DNA of 57,200 nucleotides from Streptomyces sp. NRRL S-244 (lineage in GTDB: Bacteria > Actinomycetota > Actinomycetes > Streptomycetales > Streptomycetaceae): assembly GCF_000717915.1 (NCBI RefSeq), contig NZ_JOCX01000032.1, forward strand, positions 1 to 57,200, given 5' to 3'. The notes under the pieces were generated by a model that saw nothing but the letters and a program-made list of their open reading frames with translations, was not told the origin of the DNA and ran no database searches. Position numbers and translations under genes: made by a program. Positions 1 through 8,958 of the stretch are shown here, one piece after another. Numbering within the stretch: the stretch's first letter is position 1; every line of letters begins with the position of its first letter.

Positions 1-39
1 GAGAGGGGGAGGGCGGGGTGGGGCGAGTGGCACACACCA

Positions 40-61
40 CACCGCGGTCGCCGCCGCGGTG
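40..61. repeat. Inverted repeat upstream of the MFS gene
   Basis: Arms caccgcgg and ccgcggtg pair perfectly over 8 bp around a 6-nt loop. The element lies about 160 bp upstream of the MFS start. It could end transcription of an upstream gene or act as an operator. No T-run follows, so the role is open. Confidence 0.4.
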
Positions 62-218
62 AGAGCTTGGCCACGTGTCGGACAGACGAACTCGCGTACG
101 CTGACGCTTCACTCGCGTGTCGATGCCGGACCCCGTAGGACGCCGCACGGTGCACCAACGCCGCGGCTCCGCAGACGCTGGTCCGCCGAGTGCGAGCGAT
201 CATCTGGGAGGTACATGC

Positions 219-1862
219 ATGTCGGGGACGAACGCGGCCGCCTTCCGGCTGCGGCTGCGCGCCGCCTCCGGCGGGACCAACCGCTGGCTCGTCCTCGCGG
301 TCCTGTGCGTCAGCCTGGTCCTCGTCGCGCTCGACGCGACGATCCTGCACGTCGCCGTCCCCTCCGTCACCGAGGACCTGCGCCCCGGTTCGGTCGAGCT
401 CCTGTGGATCGTCGACGCCTACCCCCTGGTCTGCGCCGCCCTCCTGATCCTCTTCGGCACCCTCGGCGACCGGGTCGGCCGCCGCCGGATACTCCTCCTC
501 GGCTACGGGCTCTTCGGCGCGGCCTCGGCGCTGGCCGCCCTGGCCGACAACGCCCAGGTGCTGATCGCCGCCCGCGCGCTGCTCGGCGTCGGCGGCGCCA
601 TGATCATGCCCGCCACCCTGTCGATCCTGCGGCAGGTCTTCCCCGACCGGCGCGAGCGGGCCCTCGCCATCGGCATCTGGACCGCCGTCGCCGCCATCGG
701 CGCGGCCAGCGGACCGGTCCTCGGCGGGTTCCTCGTCCAGCACTTCTGGTGGGGCTCGGTCTTCCTCATCAACATCCCGCTCATGGCTCTGATACTGCCG
801 CTCGGGCGCTGGCTGCTGCCGGAGTCGCGCGGCGCCGCCGACGGGCCGTGGGACGTGGTCGGCGCGGTCATGGCCGCCGCCGGCGTGCTGGGCTTCGTCC
901 TCGGGGTCAAGCGGATCGGCGCGGAGCGCCGGCTCCTCGACGCCGAGGCGCTGGTGCCGCTGCTGCTCGGCGCGGCGCTGCTGATCTTCTTCGTACGGCG
1001 GCAGAAGCGGCGCACGCACCCGCTGATCGACATGCGGATGTTCTCGCGCGCCGCGTTCTCGACGTCCGTCGGGTGCATCGTGCTCGCCATGCTGGCGCTG
1101 GTCGGGCTGGAGCTGATCGCGGTCCAGTACCTGCAGCTGGTGCTGCACCTCAGCCCGCTGGAGACGGGGCTGCGGCTGCTGCCGCTGACCTTCGCGGCCA
1201 TGGCGGCCGGTGCCACCGGGTCGTACACGCTGGCCCGGATCGGGCCGCGGACGATGGTGTCGCTGGGCTTCGTGCTGACGGCGTTCGCCGTGCTGCTGCT
1301 CACGTTCATGGGGCAGCACGACCGGCCGGTGCTGCTCACGGTCGGGTTCATCCTGCTCGGCTTCGGGCTGCAGACCACGCTGTTCGCGGCGTACGAGTCG
1401 ATGCTGAGCGAGGCGCCGGCGGCCACGGCCGGCGGGGCGGCCTCCATAGGCGAGACCTCGTACCAGCTGGGCGCGGGGATGGGCATCGCGCTGCTCGGCA
1501 GTGTCATGAACGCGGCCTACGCGCCGGGGCTGACGCACGTGCCGGGGGTGTCGGCGTCGGATGCGGCGGGGGCCGCGAACTCCCTGGGCGAGGCGTACCA
1601 GATCGCGGGGGCGCTCGGGGGTGCGGCGGGGGAGTCGCTGTACGCGGCGGCGCGGCATTCGTTCGTGCACGGGCTGCACGTGACCCTGGTGGTCAGCGCC
1701 GGGCTGTTGCTGGCGGGGGCCGTGATGGCGCTGAAGCTGCCGCGGGTGATGGAGTGTCCGGACCTCGCACCGGACTCCGAATCGGAGCCGGTCCGCCTCC
1801 CCGCGCAGGCACAGGCGCCGGCGTCGACGCCGGACCGCGACCCGGCCGCCCGCCCGGCCTGA
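219..1862 (+). CDS. MFS transporter, DHA2 (EmrB/QacA) drug exporter family
   Basis: Predicted 547-residue inner-membrane proton-driven exporter. The first helix carries the DHA2 signature region around DATILHVAVPSV, followed by ELLWIVDAYPLV. The cytoplasmic loop between helices 2 and 3 reads GTLGDRVGRRR, the MFS motif A. The GPVLGGFL segment in helix 5 is motif C of antiporters. Length and hydrophobic pattern fit 14 helices, as in SmvA/LfrA-type quaternary-compound pumps. I chose the ATG at 219 because a GGGAGG ribosome-binding site lies about 7 nt upstream; the longer open frame has none. The C-terminal tail after the last helix is Pro/Ala-rich and probably disordered. The substrate cannot be read from the sequence. 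The next gene follows after a 95-bp gap and is metabolically unrelated. Confidence 0.9.
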   Translation: MSGTNAAAFRLRLRAASGGTNRWLVLAVLCVSLVLVALDATILHVAVPSVTEDLRPGSVELLWIVDAYPLVCAALLILFGTLGDRVGRRRILLLGYGLFGAASALAALADNAQVLIAARALLGVGGAMIMPATLSILRQVFPDRRERALAIGIWTAVAAIGAASGPVLGGFLVQHFWWGSVFLINIPLMALILPLGRWLLPESRGAADGPWDVVGAVMAAAGVLGFVLGVKRIGAERRLLDAEALVPLLLGAALLIFFVRRQKRRTHPLIDMRMFSRAAFSTSVGCIVLAMLALVGLELIAVQYLQLVLHLSPLETGLRLLPLTFAAMAAGATGSYTLARIGPRTMVSLGFVLTAFAVLLLTFMGQHDRPVLLTVGFILLGFGLQTTLFAAYESMLSEAPAATAGGAASIGETSYQLGAGMGIALLGSVMNAAYAPGLTHVPGVSASDAAGAANSLGEAYQIAGALGGAAGESLYAAARHSFVHGLHVTLVVSAGLLLAGAVMALKLPRVMECPDLAPDSESEPVRLPAQAQAPASTPDRDPAARPA

Positions 1863-1957
1863 CCGCCGCCCGGCCAGGTGGGGGTGGACCGCGGGCGGTC
1901 GCGAGGACAAACTTGCACCGCTAGGTTTCGAACCGCTGGTCCGCACCAGGAGGCGCC

Positions 1958-3127
1958 GTGCCCTTCGTACCCACCGATCCGCTCGGGATCGACGAGCTCC
2001 TCGCACCCGAGGACCTCGCCATCCGCGACACCGTGCGCGACTGGGCCGCCGAGCGGGTGCTGCCGCACATCGCCGGGTGGTACGAGAGCGGCGAGCTGCC
2101 CGGGATCCGGGAGCTGGCGCGAGAGCTCGGCGCGCTCGGGGCCCTCGGGATGTCGCTGGAGGGGTACGGCTGTGCCGGGGCCTCCGCCGTGCAGTACGGG
2201 CTCGCCTGCCTCGAACTGGAGGCCGCCGACTCCGGGATCCGCTCCCTCGTCTCCGTACAGGGCTCGCTCGCCATGTACGCGATCTGGAAGTACGGCTCAG
2301 AGGAGCAGAAGCAGCGCTGGCTCCCCGGCATGGCCGCCGGCGAGCTGATCGGCTGCTTCGGGCTGACCGAGCCCGACGTCGGCTCCGACCCGGCCGCCAT
2401 GCGCACGTACGCCAAGCGCGACGGCACCGACTGGGTGCTCAACGGACGCAAGATGTGGATCACCAACGGCAGCGTCGCGGCCGTGGCCGTGGTGTGGGCG
2501 CAGACCGACGAGGGGATCCGCGGATTCGCGGTCCCCACCGACTCGGCCGGGTTCTCGGCGCCCGAGATCAAGCACAAGTGGTCGCTCCGGGCCTCCGTGA
2601 CCAGCGAGCTGGTCATGGACGACGTACGGCTGCCCGCGGACGCGGTGCTTCCCGGGGTCACCGGGCTCAAGGGGCCGCTGGGCTGCCTCAGCCACGCGCG
2701 GTACGGGATCGTCTGGGGGTCCATGGGCGCGGCGCGCGCCAGCTTCGAGGCCGCGCTCGACTACGCGAAGACGCGGGAGCAGTTCGGCAAGCCCATCGGC
2801 GGCTTCCAGCTCACCCAGGCGAAGCTCGCCGACATGGCGCTGGAACTCCACAAGGGCATCCTGCTCGCCCACCACCTGGGCCGGCGGATGGACGCGGGCA
2901 CCCTGCGGCCGGAGCAGATCAGTTTCGGCAAGCTCAACAACGTCCGCGAGGCCATCGACATCTGCCGCACCGCGCGGACCATCCTCGGTGCCAACGGGAT
3001 CTCGCTCGAATACCCCGTCATGCGGCACGCCACGAACCTCGAGTCGGTGCTCACCTACGAGGGCACCGTCGAGATGCACCAATTGGTGCTGGGCAAGGCG
3101 CTCACCGGGCTCGACGCCTTCCGGTGA
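1958..3127 (+). CDS. Acyl-CoA dehydrogenase, glutaryl-CoA dehydrogenase-like
   Basis: A 389-residue FAD flavoprotein of the acyl-CoA dehydrogenase fold. The FAD/substrate-binding segment CFGLTEPDVGSDP is present, as is WITNGS. The C-terminal active-site stretch YEGTVEMHQLVLG contains the catalytic-base glutamate in the position typical of glutaryl-CoA dehydrogenases (YEGTxxxHxLxLG), and the ARYGIVWG segment also favours that subfamily. The predicted reaction is oxidative decarboxylation of glutaryl-CoA to crotonyl-CoA in lysine/tryptophan breakdown. Another short-chain acyl-CoA substrate cannot be excluded. The GTG at 1958 is preceded by an AGGAGG site with good spacing. The gene converges on the SepF-like gene, with a 9-bp gap. 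Confidence 0.88.
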   Translation: MPFVPTDPLGIDELLAPEDLAIRDTVRDWAAERVLPHIAGWYESGELPGIRELARELGALGALGMSLEGYGCAGASAVQYGLACLELEAADSGIRSLVSVQGSLAMYAIWKYGSEEQKQRWLPGMAAGELIGCFGLTEPDVGSDPAAMRTYAKRDGTDWVLNGRKMWITNGSVAAVAVVWAQTDEGIRGFAVPTDSAGFSAPEIKHKWSLRASVTSELVMDDVRLPADAVLPGVTGLKGPLGCLSHARYGIVWGSMGAARASFEAALDYAKTREQFGKPIGGFQLTQAKLADMALELHKGILLAHHLGRRMDAGTLRPEQISFGKLNNVREAIDICRTARTILGANGISLEYPVMRHATNLESVLTYEGTVEMHQLVLGKALTGLDAFR

Positions 3128-3136
3128 GGGCCCTGC

Positions 3137-3586
3137 TCAGCTCTGGTTGAAGAAGTCGCGCGAGCGGCCGGCGGGCTCGCCGCTCACGATCTGGGTGTCG
3201 GCCGGGGTCAGCAGGAAGACCCTGGTCGCCACCCGCTCGATCGAGCCGCGCAGGCCGAAGGTCAGGCCGGCCGCGAAGTCGACCACGCGCTTGGCGTCGG
3301 CCGGGTCCATGGACGACAGGTTCACGATCACCGGGACGCCCTCGCGGAACAGCTCGCCGATGCCGCGCGCGTCACGGAAGCCGTCCGGGGTGACCGTCGC
3401 GATCCGCCGGCCCTGCTCGACGGCCGACTCCGAGGCGACCTTGACCCGGGGGTCGGTGACCCACTGGTCGCCGGGGCCCGAGACGGAGCCCTGTGCGGCC
3501 TCCGCGTAGTCGTCGTCGTAGTAACGCTCGTCGTCGCTGTCCTCCACGAGACCCAACCAGGCACTCGCCTTGCGTACCGAACCCAT
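3137..3586 (-). CDS. sepF: SepF-like cell division protein
   Basis: A 149-residue cytoplasmic protein. The N-terminus ([16 protein letters not shown]) looks like the amphipathic membrane-targeting helix of SepF. A short acidic linker rich in Asp/Tyr follows, then the conserved SepF core with [21 protein letters not shown] and [22 protein letters not shown]. SepF anchors and bundles FtsZ at the septum. Streptomyces carry one SepF in the dcw cluster plus SepF-like paralogues (SflA/SflB). Because no dcw genes are nearby, I infer that this is a paralogue rather than the principal SepF. The start is decided by an AAAGGAGG site 5 nt upstream. Confidence 0.9.
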   Translation of the reverse strand: MGSVRKASAWLGLVEDSDDERYYDDDYAEAAQGSVSGPGDQWVTDPRVKVASESAVEQGRRIATVTPDGFRDARGIGELFREGVPVIVNLSSMDPADAKRVVDFAAGLTFGLRGSIERVATRVFLLTPADTQIVSGEPAGRSRDFFNQS

Positions 3587-3825
3587 GGACGCCTCCTTTC
3601 ACCGCGGTCAGTTGTCTTCTCTCCGCTGCCCCTATGGTCGTCCATGATGCTGACAACGCGCCAAGTGGATAGCCGCCGCGCAGGGGTTTCGTGACGGTAC
3701 TGGTGCAGAACATCCGTTGCACCGTCAAGCTTCCTGGCGGGTACCACTGCTGACTGAGTGAAAATACGACCGCTGCCGCCGTGTGGGTGACCGACGCGGA
3801 CGTACGGGTGAACGATCCCGCTCGA

Positions 3826-3831
3826 TACGAT
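3826..3831 (+). promoter_or_regulatory. Possible -10 element for the DUF5685 gene
   Basis: TACGAT matches the actinobacterial -10 consensus. It sits about 38 nt before the TTG start at 3869. It also overlaps the alternative upstream ATG at 3830, which argues against that ATG being the start. No clear -35 is visible. Confidence 0.35.
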
Positions 3832-3868
3832 GCGCATCACGCACGCGTATGACACACGGGGGACCGGT

Positions 3869-5212
3869 TTGTTCGGCATCGTCAGACCCTGCACGCACCG
3901 GCTGGGTGAGCGCTTCAAGACCGAGTGGATGGCCCATCTCTGCGGGCTGTGCCTGGCACTTCGCGCCGACCACGGACAGTTCGCCCGGATCGTGACCAAC
4001 TACGACGGGCTGCTCGTCTCCGTTCTGACGGAGGCTCAGTCCGGCCCGGCGGCCGGCTCCCGGCGCACCGCGGGTCCCTGCCCGCTGCGCGGGATGCGGA
4101 CCGCGGCGGTGGCCAAGGGGGAGGGCGCGCGGCTCGCGGCGGCCGTCTCGCTCGTCCTCGCCTCGGCGAAGGTACGGGACCACGTGGCCGACCGGGACGG
4201 GCTGTTGGCCCGGGCGCCCGTCGCCGCCGCCGCGCGCAAGGTGGCCCGCGGCTGGGACCGGGCCGGCGCCCGCGCCGGGGCCTCGCTCGGCTTCGACACG
4301 GCCGTCCTCGTGGACGCCGTGGACCGGCAGGAAGGCATCGAGGCGCTCGCCGGGCCCGGCACGCCGGTGCTCGTGGTGACCGAGCCCACGGAGACCGCGA
4401 CCGCCGCCGCCTTCGCCCATACCGCGCAGCTGGCCGGACGGCCAGGCAACGCCCCCGCGCTCGCCGAGGCGGGCCGCTACTTCGGGCGCCTCGCGCACCT
4501 GCTGGACGCCGTCGAGGACCAGGCCGCGGACGCCGCCGCCGGCGCCTGGAACCCGCTGACGGCCACCGGGACCCCGCTCGCCGAGGCCCGGAGGCTGGCC
4601 GACGACGCCCTGCACGGCATCAAGCTGGCGCTGCGCGAGGTCGAGTTCGCGGACGCCGGGCTGGCCCACCGGCTGCTCGTGCACGAGCTGAAGACCTCGG
4701 TCGACCGGGCCTTCGGGGTCACCGGCTGCGGGCACGCGGGCCAGGTCGCGGGCATGAACGCCGCGGGGCAGGGCGGCCACGGGGCGCCGCCGCAGGGCCA
4801 CGGCCCGGGCCAGGCGGGCCCGTACGGCAGCGGCCCGTACGGCAGTGCTCCGTACGGCGGTGGTCCGTACGGCGGCCAGGGCGGGAATCCGTACGGCGGC
4901 GGCGCGGGCGGGGCCGGCGGCGCGGGCGGGCCCGGCGGGCCGTGGATACCCGGGCCGCCCATGGGCCCCGGCGGCGGGCTGCCCCCGCAGAAGCCGCGCC
5001 GCGGACTGCTCGCCGGCTGCGCGGTCGCGATCGGGCTGTTCTGCACCTGCCAGCTGTGCTGCACCGACCACGAGGGTCCGTGGTCCCGCAAGAAGCGGGA
5101 CGCGTGGTGCGAGGCCTGCGACTGCGGCAACGGCTGCCCCGACTGCAGCGGATGCTGCGACTGCTGCAACTGCGACGGGTGCTGCTGCGACGGCTGCGGC
5201 TGCGACTGCTGA
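3869..5212 (+). CDS. DUF5685 family protein with cysteine-rich C-terminal tail
   Basis: A 447-residue protein of unknown function. The N-terminus MFGIVRPCTHRL with HLCGLCLAL matches the DUF5685 pattern, which includes a conserved CGLC motif. The central region is Ala-rich and helical. Near residues 310-350 a Gly/Tyr segment of repeated PYG units (GPYGSGPYGS) looks disordered. The last 64 residues contain 21 cysteines in CC, CDC and CNCDGCCCDG clusters, preceded by a short hydrophobic stretch AVAIGLFC. Such a tail could bind metal or be heavily disulfide-bonded. I chose the TTG at 3869 because homologues of this family start MFG, a GGGGGA site precedes it, and a likely -10 overlaps the upstream ATG. 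A strong hairpin follows. Confidence 0.8.
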   Translation: MFGIVRPCTHRLGERFKTEWMAHLCGLCLALRADHGQFARIVTNYDGLLVSVLTEAQSGPAAGSRRTAGPCPLRGMRTAAVAKGEGARLAAAVSLVLASAKVRDHVADRDGLLARAPVAAAARKVARGWDRAGARAGASLGFDTAVLVDAVDRQEGIEALAGPGTPVLVVTEPTETATAAAFAHTAQLAGRPGNAPALAEAGRYFGRLAHLLDAVEDQAADAAAGAWNPLTATGTPLAEARRLADDALHGIKLALREVEFADAGLAHRLLVHELKTSVDRAFGVTGCGHAGQVAGMNAAGQGGHGAPPQGHGPGQAGPYGSGPYGSAPYGGGPYGGQGGNPYGGGAGGAGGAGGPGGPWIPGPPMGPGGGLPPQKPRRGLLAGCAVAIGLFCTCQLCCTDHEGPWSRKKRDAWCEACDCGNGCPDCSGCCDCCNCDGCCCDGCGCDC

Positions 5213-5228
5213 GAGCCGGTCAGATACC

Positions 5229-5273
5229 CACGGGGCCGGACGGCGTACAGGGAGATTCCCGTCCGGGCCCGTG
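5229..5273 (+). terminator. Hairpin terminator after the DUF5685 gene
   Basis: Two 15-nt arms (cacggggccggacgg and ccgtccgggcccgtg) pair with one mismatch around a 15-nt loop. There is no U-run, which is common for Streptomyces terminators. The right arm ends 18 nt before the next start codon. Confidence 0.6.
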
Positions 5274-5290
5274 TGGAAGGGTTGAGCGGC

Positions 5291-6121
5291 ATGAGCGATG
5301 ACGCAGATGACGCAGACGATCCGAAGACCGCCTGGCGGAAATGGCACGAGCATCGGGTGGCTTCCGTGTCCGCCCCCTACGGCCCCCTCTCCCTCATCGG
5401 CACCCACTGGCTCTCGGACTACCCGGAAGGTCGAATTCCGGCCGTTCCGGGGCGTTGGCGCGCCATCGAGGGCGGGGTGGCGCTGCGCGCCTCCGCCGAG
5501 GACGGCCTCAGCCTCGACGGCGAACCCTTCACCGGTGACGCCGTCCTCGCCGCCGACGAGGCCCCGCCCGCGCGCTCCCGGGTCGCCGCCGCCCACGACC
5601 TCCGGATCACCGTGATCCGGCGCGAGGGGGAATGGGCGGTCCGGGTCTTCGACCCCGGCTCCGCGGCGCGCCGGGCCTTCGCCGGCATCGAGGCCACTCC
5701 GTACGACCCGGACTTCGTGCTGCCGGGGCGCTTCCGGCCGTACGGCGAGGACCGGACCGTCCAGGTGGCGAACGCCGACGGGCGGGCGCGCGGGCTCGGC
5801 CTCGGCGGCGAGCTGAGCTTCGCGTACCGGGGCGCCGGGCACACCCTCCAGGTCGCCGTCGACGAGGACGACGGCAGCCTCTGGGCCGTGATCGGCGATG
5901 CCACCGGAGGGAGCTCCAGCTACCGCTTCCGCTTCCTCAAGCCCGGGGTTCCGGACCCCGTGGACGGCTCGATCACCGTCGACTTCAACCGGACCGTGCT
6001 GCCGCCCTGCGCCTTCGCGGACCACTTCATCTGCCCGTTCCCGCCACCGGGGAACACCCTGCCCTTCGAGGTCGCGGCGGGCGAGCGGAGGCTGAAAGAT
6101 GCCCTTGCCGCCCGAATCTGA
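5291..6121 (+). CDS. DUF1684 domain-containing protein
   Basis: A 276-residue cytoplasmic protein. It matches the DUF1684 pattern: an N-terminal [20 protein letters not shown] segment, a middle beta-rich part, and a C-terminal [32 protein letters not shown] block, the most conserved region of the family. Its biochemical role is unknown. I place the start at the ATG at 5291, preceded by GGAAGGG, rather than the in-frame GTG at 5273 inside the preceding hairpin. The downstream protease gene begins about 150 bp later and is probably separate, since its product is secreted and this one has no signal peptide. Confidence 0.85.
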   Translation: MSDDADDADDPKTAWRKWHEHRVASVSAPYGPLSLIGTHWLSDYPEGRIPAVPGRWRAIEGGVALRASAEDGLSLDGEPFTGDAVLAADEAPPARSRVAAAHDLRITVIRREGEWAVRVFDPGSAARRAFAGIEATPYDPDFVLPGRFRPYGEDRTVQVANADGRARGLGLGGELSFAYRGAGHTLQVAVDEDDGSLWAVIGDATGGSSSYRFRFLKPGVPDPVDGSITVDFNRTVLPPCAFADHFICPFPPPGNTLPFEVAAGERRLKDALAARI

Positions 6122-6269
6122 CGCCGAGACACTCCCGACAGCGCCTTCCGGGGGCTTGTCAGGGGCACGACGAAATCCTGTGCGCCCGCCGTACCCCCGG
6201 CTGCGCCTCACGGGCTCCGGCGCCCCCCACTGTCCGCCGGGCCCCCGATCCCTCCCGGGAGGACGAGAA

Positions 6270-7145
6270 GTGAGGATCAAGAGCATCACCCGTACCCGGC
6301 TGCTCGCCGTGGCCGCCGGCCTGGCGGCCGTCGCCGGGCTCGCCGCCCCCACCGCGGCGAGCGCGGACAGCGGCTTCAGCGCGGCGCGGCTCGCCGCGGC
6401 CGGGGCCTCCGTCCAGCGTGCCGACGTCGCCGGCACCGCCTGGTACACCGACCCCGCCAGCGGAACCCTCGTGGTCACCGCCGACTCCACCGTCTCCGCC
6501 GCGGACCTCGCCAGGATCCGTACCGAGGCCGGAGCCGACGCCGCGGCCCTGCGCATCGAGCGCACCCCCGGCAAGCTGCGCAAGCTGATCTCCGGCGGCG
6601 ACGCCATCTACACCTCGGGCTGGCGCTGCTCGCTCGGCTTCAACGTGCGCAGCGGGAACACGTACTACGTGCTGACCGCCGGGCACTGCACCGACGGCGC
6701 CGGCACCTGGTGGACGAACTCCTCGCACACCACCACCGTCGGCTCGACCGTCGGATCGAGCTTCCCGACCAACGACTACGGCCTGATCAAGTACGCCAGC
6801 AGTTCGCCGGTCCCGCCCGGCACCGTCGGCAGCCAGGACATCACCAGCGCCGCCAACGCCACCGTCGGGATGTCCGTCACCCGGCGCGGCTCCACCACCG
6901 GCATCCACAGCGGCTCGGTGACCGGCCTCAACGCCACCGTCAACTACGGCGGCGGCGACATCGTCTACGGCATGATCCGCACCAACGTCTGCGCCGAGCC
7001 CGGCGACAGCGGCGGCCCGCTCTACTCCGGCAGCCGCGCCATCGGCCTGACCTCCGGGGGCAGCGGCGACTGCAGCTCGGGCGGAACCACCTTCTTCCAG
7101 CCCGCCGTCGAGGCCCTCAACGCCTACGGCGTGAGCGTGTACTGA
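6270..7145 (+). CDS. Secreted S1 family serine protease, streptogrisin type
   Basis: A 291-residue preproprotease of the chymotrypsin fold. The Sec signal peptide ends near AASA at residue 32. A propeptide follows to about residue 106. The mature domain begins ISGGDAIY at residue 107, which closely resembles the mature N-terminus of Streptomyces griseus proteases A and B, and is about 185 residues long. The triad is visible as His139 (LTAGHCTDG), Asp169 (FPTNDYGLI) and Ser247 (EPGDSGGPL). Cysteines flank His and Ser as in the family. The GTG start at 6270 has a GGGAGGA site upstream; the longer frame overlaps the previous gene. It should cut extracellular proteins after self-removal of the propeptide. 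A strong hairpin follows the stop. Confidence 0.93.
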   Translation: MRIKSITRTRLLAVAAGLAAVAGLAAPTAASADSGFSAARLAAAGASVQRADVAGTAWYTDPASGTLVVTADSTVSAADLARIRTEAGADAAALRIERTPGKLRKLISGGDAIYTSGWRCSLGFNVRSGNTYYVLTAGHCTDGAGTWWTNSSHTTTVGSTVGSSFPTNDYGLIKYASSSPVPPGTVGSQDITSAANATVGMSVTRRGSTTGIHSGSVTGLNATVNYGGGDIVYGMIRTNVCAEPGDSGGPLYSGSRAIGLTSGGSGDCSSGGTTFFQPAVEALNAYGVSVY

Positions 7146-7167
7146 CCCGACCGCCCTGCGGCACAAT

Positions 7168-7198
7168 GAGCCCCCGCCCAACTCCCGGGCGGGGGCTC
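7168..7198 (+). terminator. Hairpin terminator after the protease gene
   Basis: A perfect 12-bp stem (gagcccccgccc paired with gggcgggggctc) with a 7-nt loop begins 23 nt after the protease stop. A short T-stretch (cctttc) follows. This is the cleanest rho-independent-type hairpin in the window. Confidence 0.8.
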
Positions 7199-7226
7199 GC
7201 CTTTCGGGGGAAACGGGGTAGCGCGC

Positions 7227-8027
7227 ATGGTCAGTGCACCTTTGGGGCGGGGCGGCTCCGCACCCGACGCGCAGCGGCGGATACGGCGCAACCGCTGGCT
7301 GTTCACCGCACCCCTCGTGCTGCTCTGCCTCCTGGGCGCCGTACTCGTCTGGGAGATCGTGCGCGGGAACATGTCCGAGGCCTCCCGCGATCACTGGCCC
7401 TGGCGGCTCCAGCTGATGAGCCCCGAACCCCTCGCCAGCCTGCTGGCCGTCGCGGCCGGCGCCGTGCTGGCCCGCGCCCAGTACGCCCGTACGGTACGGC
7501 CCGCACTGGGCTGGCGGGCCGAGTTCGTGGCGGGACAGCTGCCGGGCCCCGGCAAGGACTGGAGCGTCGGAGTCCTCAACGGCGGCCAGCACAACGTGGT
7601 GGTGGAGCACGTGGACTACCGGCTGACCCTGGCCCGCGACCCGGTCGCCGGACAGCCCGGCGAGGACGAGGGGTGGACGAGCCTGGCGGGCGTCGGCGAG
7701 CGGCTGGCCGCCGCCGGACTGCGCGCCACGGTGGACTTCCGCCTCGTCGGGATGGGAGCGGGATACCCGCTCGTCGCCACCGGTACCTACGAGACCGTCG
7801 GCGTGGGCGTGTTCTCGAAGCGGTTCATCGACGAGGTACGCGCCTTCCACATGCGCATCCAGGTCGTCGACAGCGTCGGCGACACCCACGAGCGGATCGT
7901 CCAGTGCCTCGAAGGTGCCCGCGAGGCCGTCGTCGCGCCCGTCGAGGAGGCGCATCCCGTCACAGCAGCCACTCCAGGGCCTCCGGCTGCGCGTACTGAG
8001 CCGCGAAGTGACCGGCCCCCGGCTTGA
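7227..8027 (+). CDS. Hypothetical membrane protein
   Basis: A 266-residue protein that I do not recognise. Two hydrophobic helices lie near the N-terminus: LFTAPLVLLCLLGAVLVW (about residues 30-47) and a weaker one near LASLLAVAAGAVLA (about 70-83). The rest is a soluble domain with no motif I can assign, ending in a Pro/Ala/Arg-rich tail. The architecture suggests an inner-membrane protein with one large cytoplasmic or extracytoplasmic domain. Its last 68 bp overlap the 3' end of the convergent hydrolase gene. The ATG has only a weak upstream GGGGGAAACGGGG purine stretch. Confidence 0.7.
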   Translation: MVSAPLGRGGSAPDAQRRIRRNRWLFTAPLVLLCLLGAVLVWEIVRGNMSEASRDHWPWRLQLMSPEPLASLLAVAAGAVLARAQYARTVRPALGWRAEFVAGQLPGPGKDWSVGVLNGGQHNVVVEHVDYRLTLARDPVAGQPGEDEGWTSLAGVGERLAAAGLRATVDFRLVGMGAGYPLVATGTYETVGVGVFSKRFIDEVRAFHMRIQVVDSVGDTHERIVQCLEGAREAVVAPVEEAHPVTAATPGPPAARTEPRSDRPPA

Positions 8028-8823
8028 GTACGGCGGTGCTCCGGTCGATGTGCCCGGCCAGCCAGCGGAAGTGCCCCAGGGGGGAGAAGGCGTCCTCGGC
8101 GCCGTGCCACAGCAGGACCCGGCCCGGGATCGAGCCGGGGTCGAAGCCCCACGGCCGGCAGAAGGCCAGGCTGTCGTCCAGCCACCCGTACGCGGAGGTA
8201 CGCAGCGCCTCGCGGTAGCCGTCCATCAGCGCCCGGTGCACATCGGGGTCCGAGATCACCGGCAGGTCGGCTTCCGACAGCTGCGCCCGCAGCTCCTCCA
8301 GCAGCCTGCCGGGATCGCTTCCGATCGCCGCCGCCCGGGGGGTGAGCCGGCGCTCCAGGGCCGCCGGGTCGCGGGCGGCGAGGGCGTAGTGCTCCGCGTT
8401 GTGGGCGGTCATGCCGGCGAACCAGTCGAGCCCGGCCCCGCCCCAGGGCGCCAGGCTGACCAGGGCCGCCGTCCCCGTCACCCGCTCCGGGAGCAGCGCC
8501 GCGCAGGCCAGGGCGTGCGGACCGCCCCCGGAGCGGCCCACGACGGCGAAGGTGTCCAGGCCCAGGGCGTCCGCCACGGCGGCGGAGTCCGCCGCGGCAT
8601 CGGCCACCGTACGGCCCCGGGCGCGGTCGGAGTCCCCGTAGCCGGGCCGGTCGTAGGCGAAGAAGCGGATGCCCGGACAGCGCTCGGTGATGTCGCCCAG
8701 CGCGGTGCCGAGGCGGCTGCCGGGGGTGCCGTGGTGCAGCAGGACGGGCAGCCCGCCCGGGTCCCCCCAGTCCTCGGCGACGATCCTGCGGCCGTCCCCT
8801 GCCCTCACCTCGACGCGCACCAC
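7960..8823 (-). CDS. Alpha/beta hydrolase
   Basis: A predicted 287-residue alpha/beta-hydrolase-fold enzyme. The oxyanion-hole segment LLHHGTPGS lies near the N-terminus and the nucleophile elbow is GRSGGG. The acid lies in WHGAEDAFSP and the catalytic His in GAGHFAAQ. No signal peptide is evident, so it is probably a cytoplasmic esterase or lipase-like enzyme; the substrate is unknown. I chose the GTG-GTG pair at 8823/8820 because GGAGG sits immediately upstream and the fold starts a few residues later. The longer frame to 9012 reads through the 12-bp repeat array and into fxsA on the opposite strand and is unlikely. It diverges from the FxsA locus. Confidence 0.85.
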   Translation of the reverse strand: MVRVEVRAGDGRRIVAEDWGDPGGLPVLLHHGTPGSRLGTALGDITERCPGIRFFAYDRPGYGDSDRARGRTVADAAADSAAVADALGLDTFAVVGRSGGGPHALACAALLPERVTGTAALVSLAPWGGAGLDWFAGMTAHNAEHYALAARDPAALERRLTPRAAAIGSDPGRLLEELRAQLSEADLPVISDPDVHRALMDGYREALRTSAYGWLDDSLAFCRPWGFDPGSIPGRVLLWHGAEDAFSPLGHFRWLAGHIDRSTAVLKPGAGHFAAQYAQPEALEWLL

Positions 8824-8880
8824 GCCTCCGCGGTCTACCGGCTCCCTGCGGATGTCCCTAGTCTCATCCCGACAGCTCTC

Positions 8881-8925
8881 GATGTCCTGCCCGATGTCCT
8901 GCCCGATGTCCTGCCCGATGTCCTG
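8881..8925. repeat. 12-bp tandem repeat upstream of fxsA
   Basis: Unit gatgtcctgccc occurs in 3.75 exact head-to-tail copies between the divergent hydrolase and fxsA genes, ending 34 bp before the fxsA start. It may lie in the fxsA leader or promoter. Copy number in such arrays is often variable. Confidence 0.85.
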
Positions 8926-8958
8926 ATGGAAGCACAGCCACGACCCGGAGGGGGAACC

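Noticed and set aside
1863..1957. A tRNA-like stretch (ggtttcgaacc) between the MFS and acyl-CoA dehydrogenase genes
   Set aside because: The T-loop-like motif has no matching acceptor, D or anticodon stems.
3725..6607. A 960-residue open frame on the minus strand
   Set aside because: It lies antisense to the DUF5685 and DUF1684 genes and the start of the protease gene, with Arg/Pro/Gly-rich shadow composition and no domain. High-GC DNA produces such frames routinely.
8926..8958. ATG at 8926 as the fxsA start
   Set aside because: It has no ribosome-binding site, while the GTG at 8959 has GGAGGGGGA at suitable spacing.
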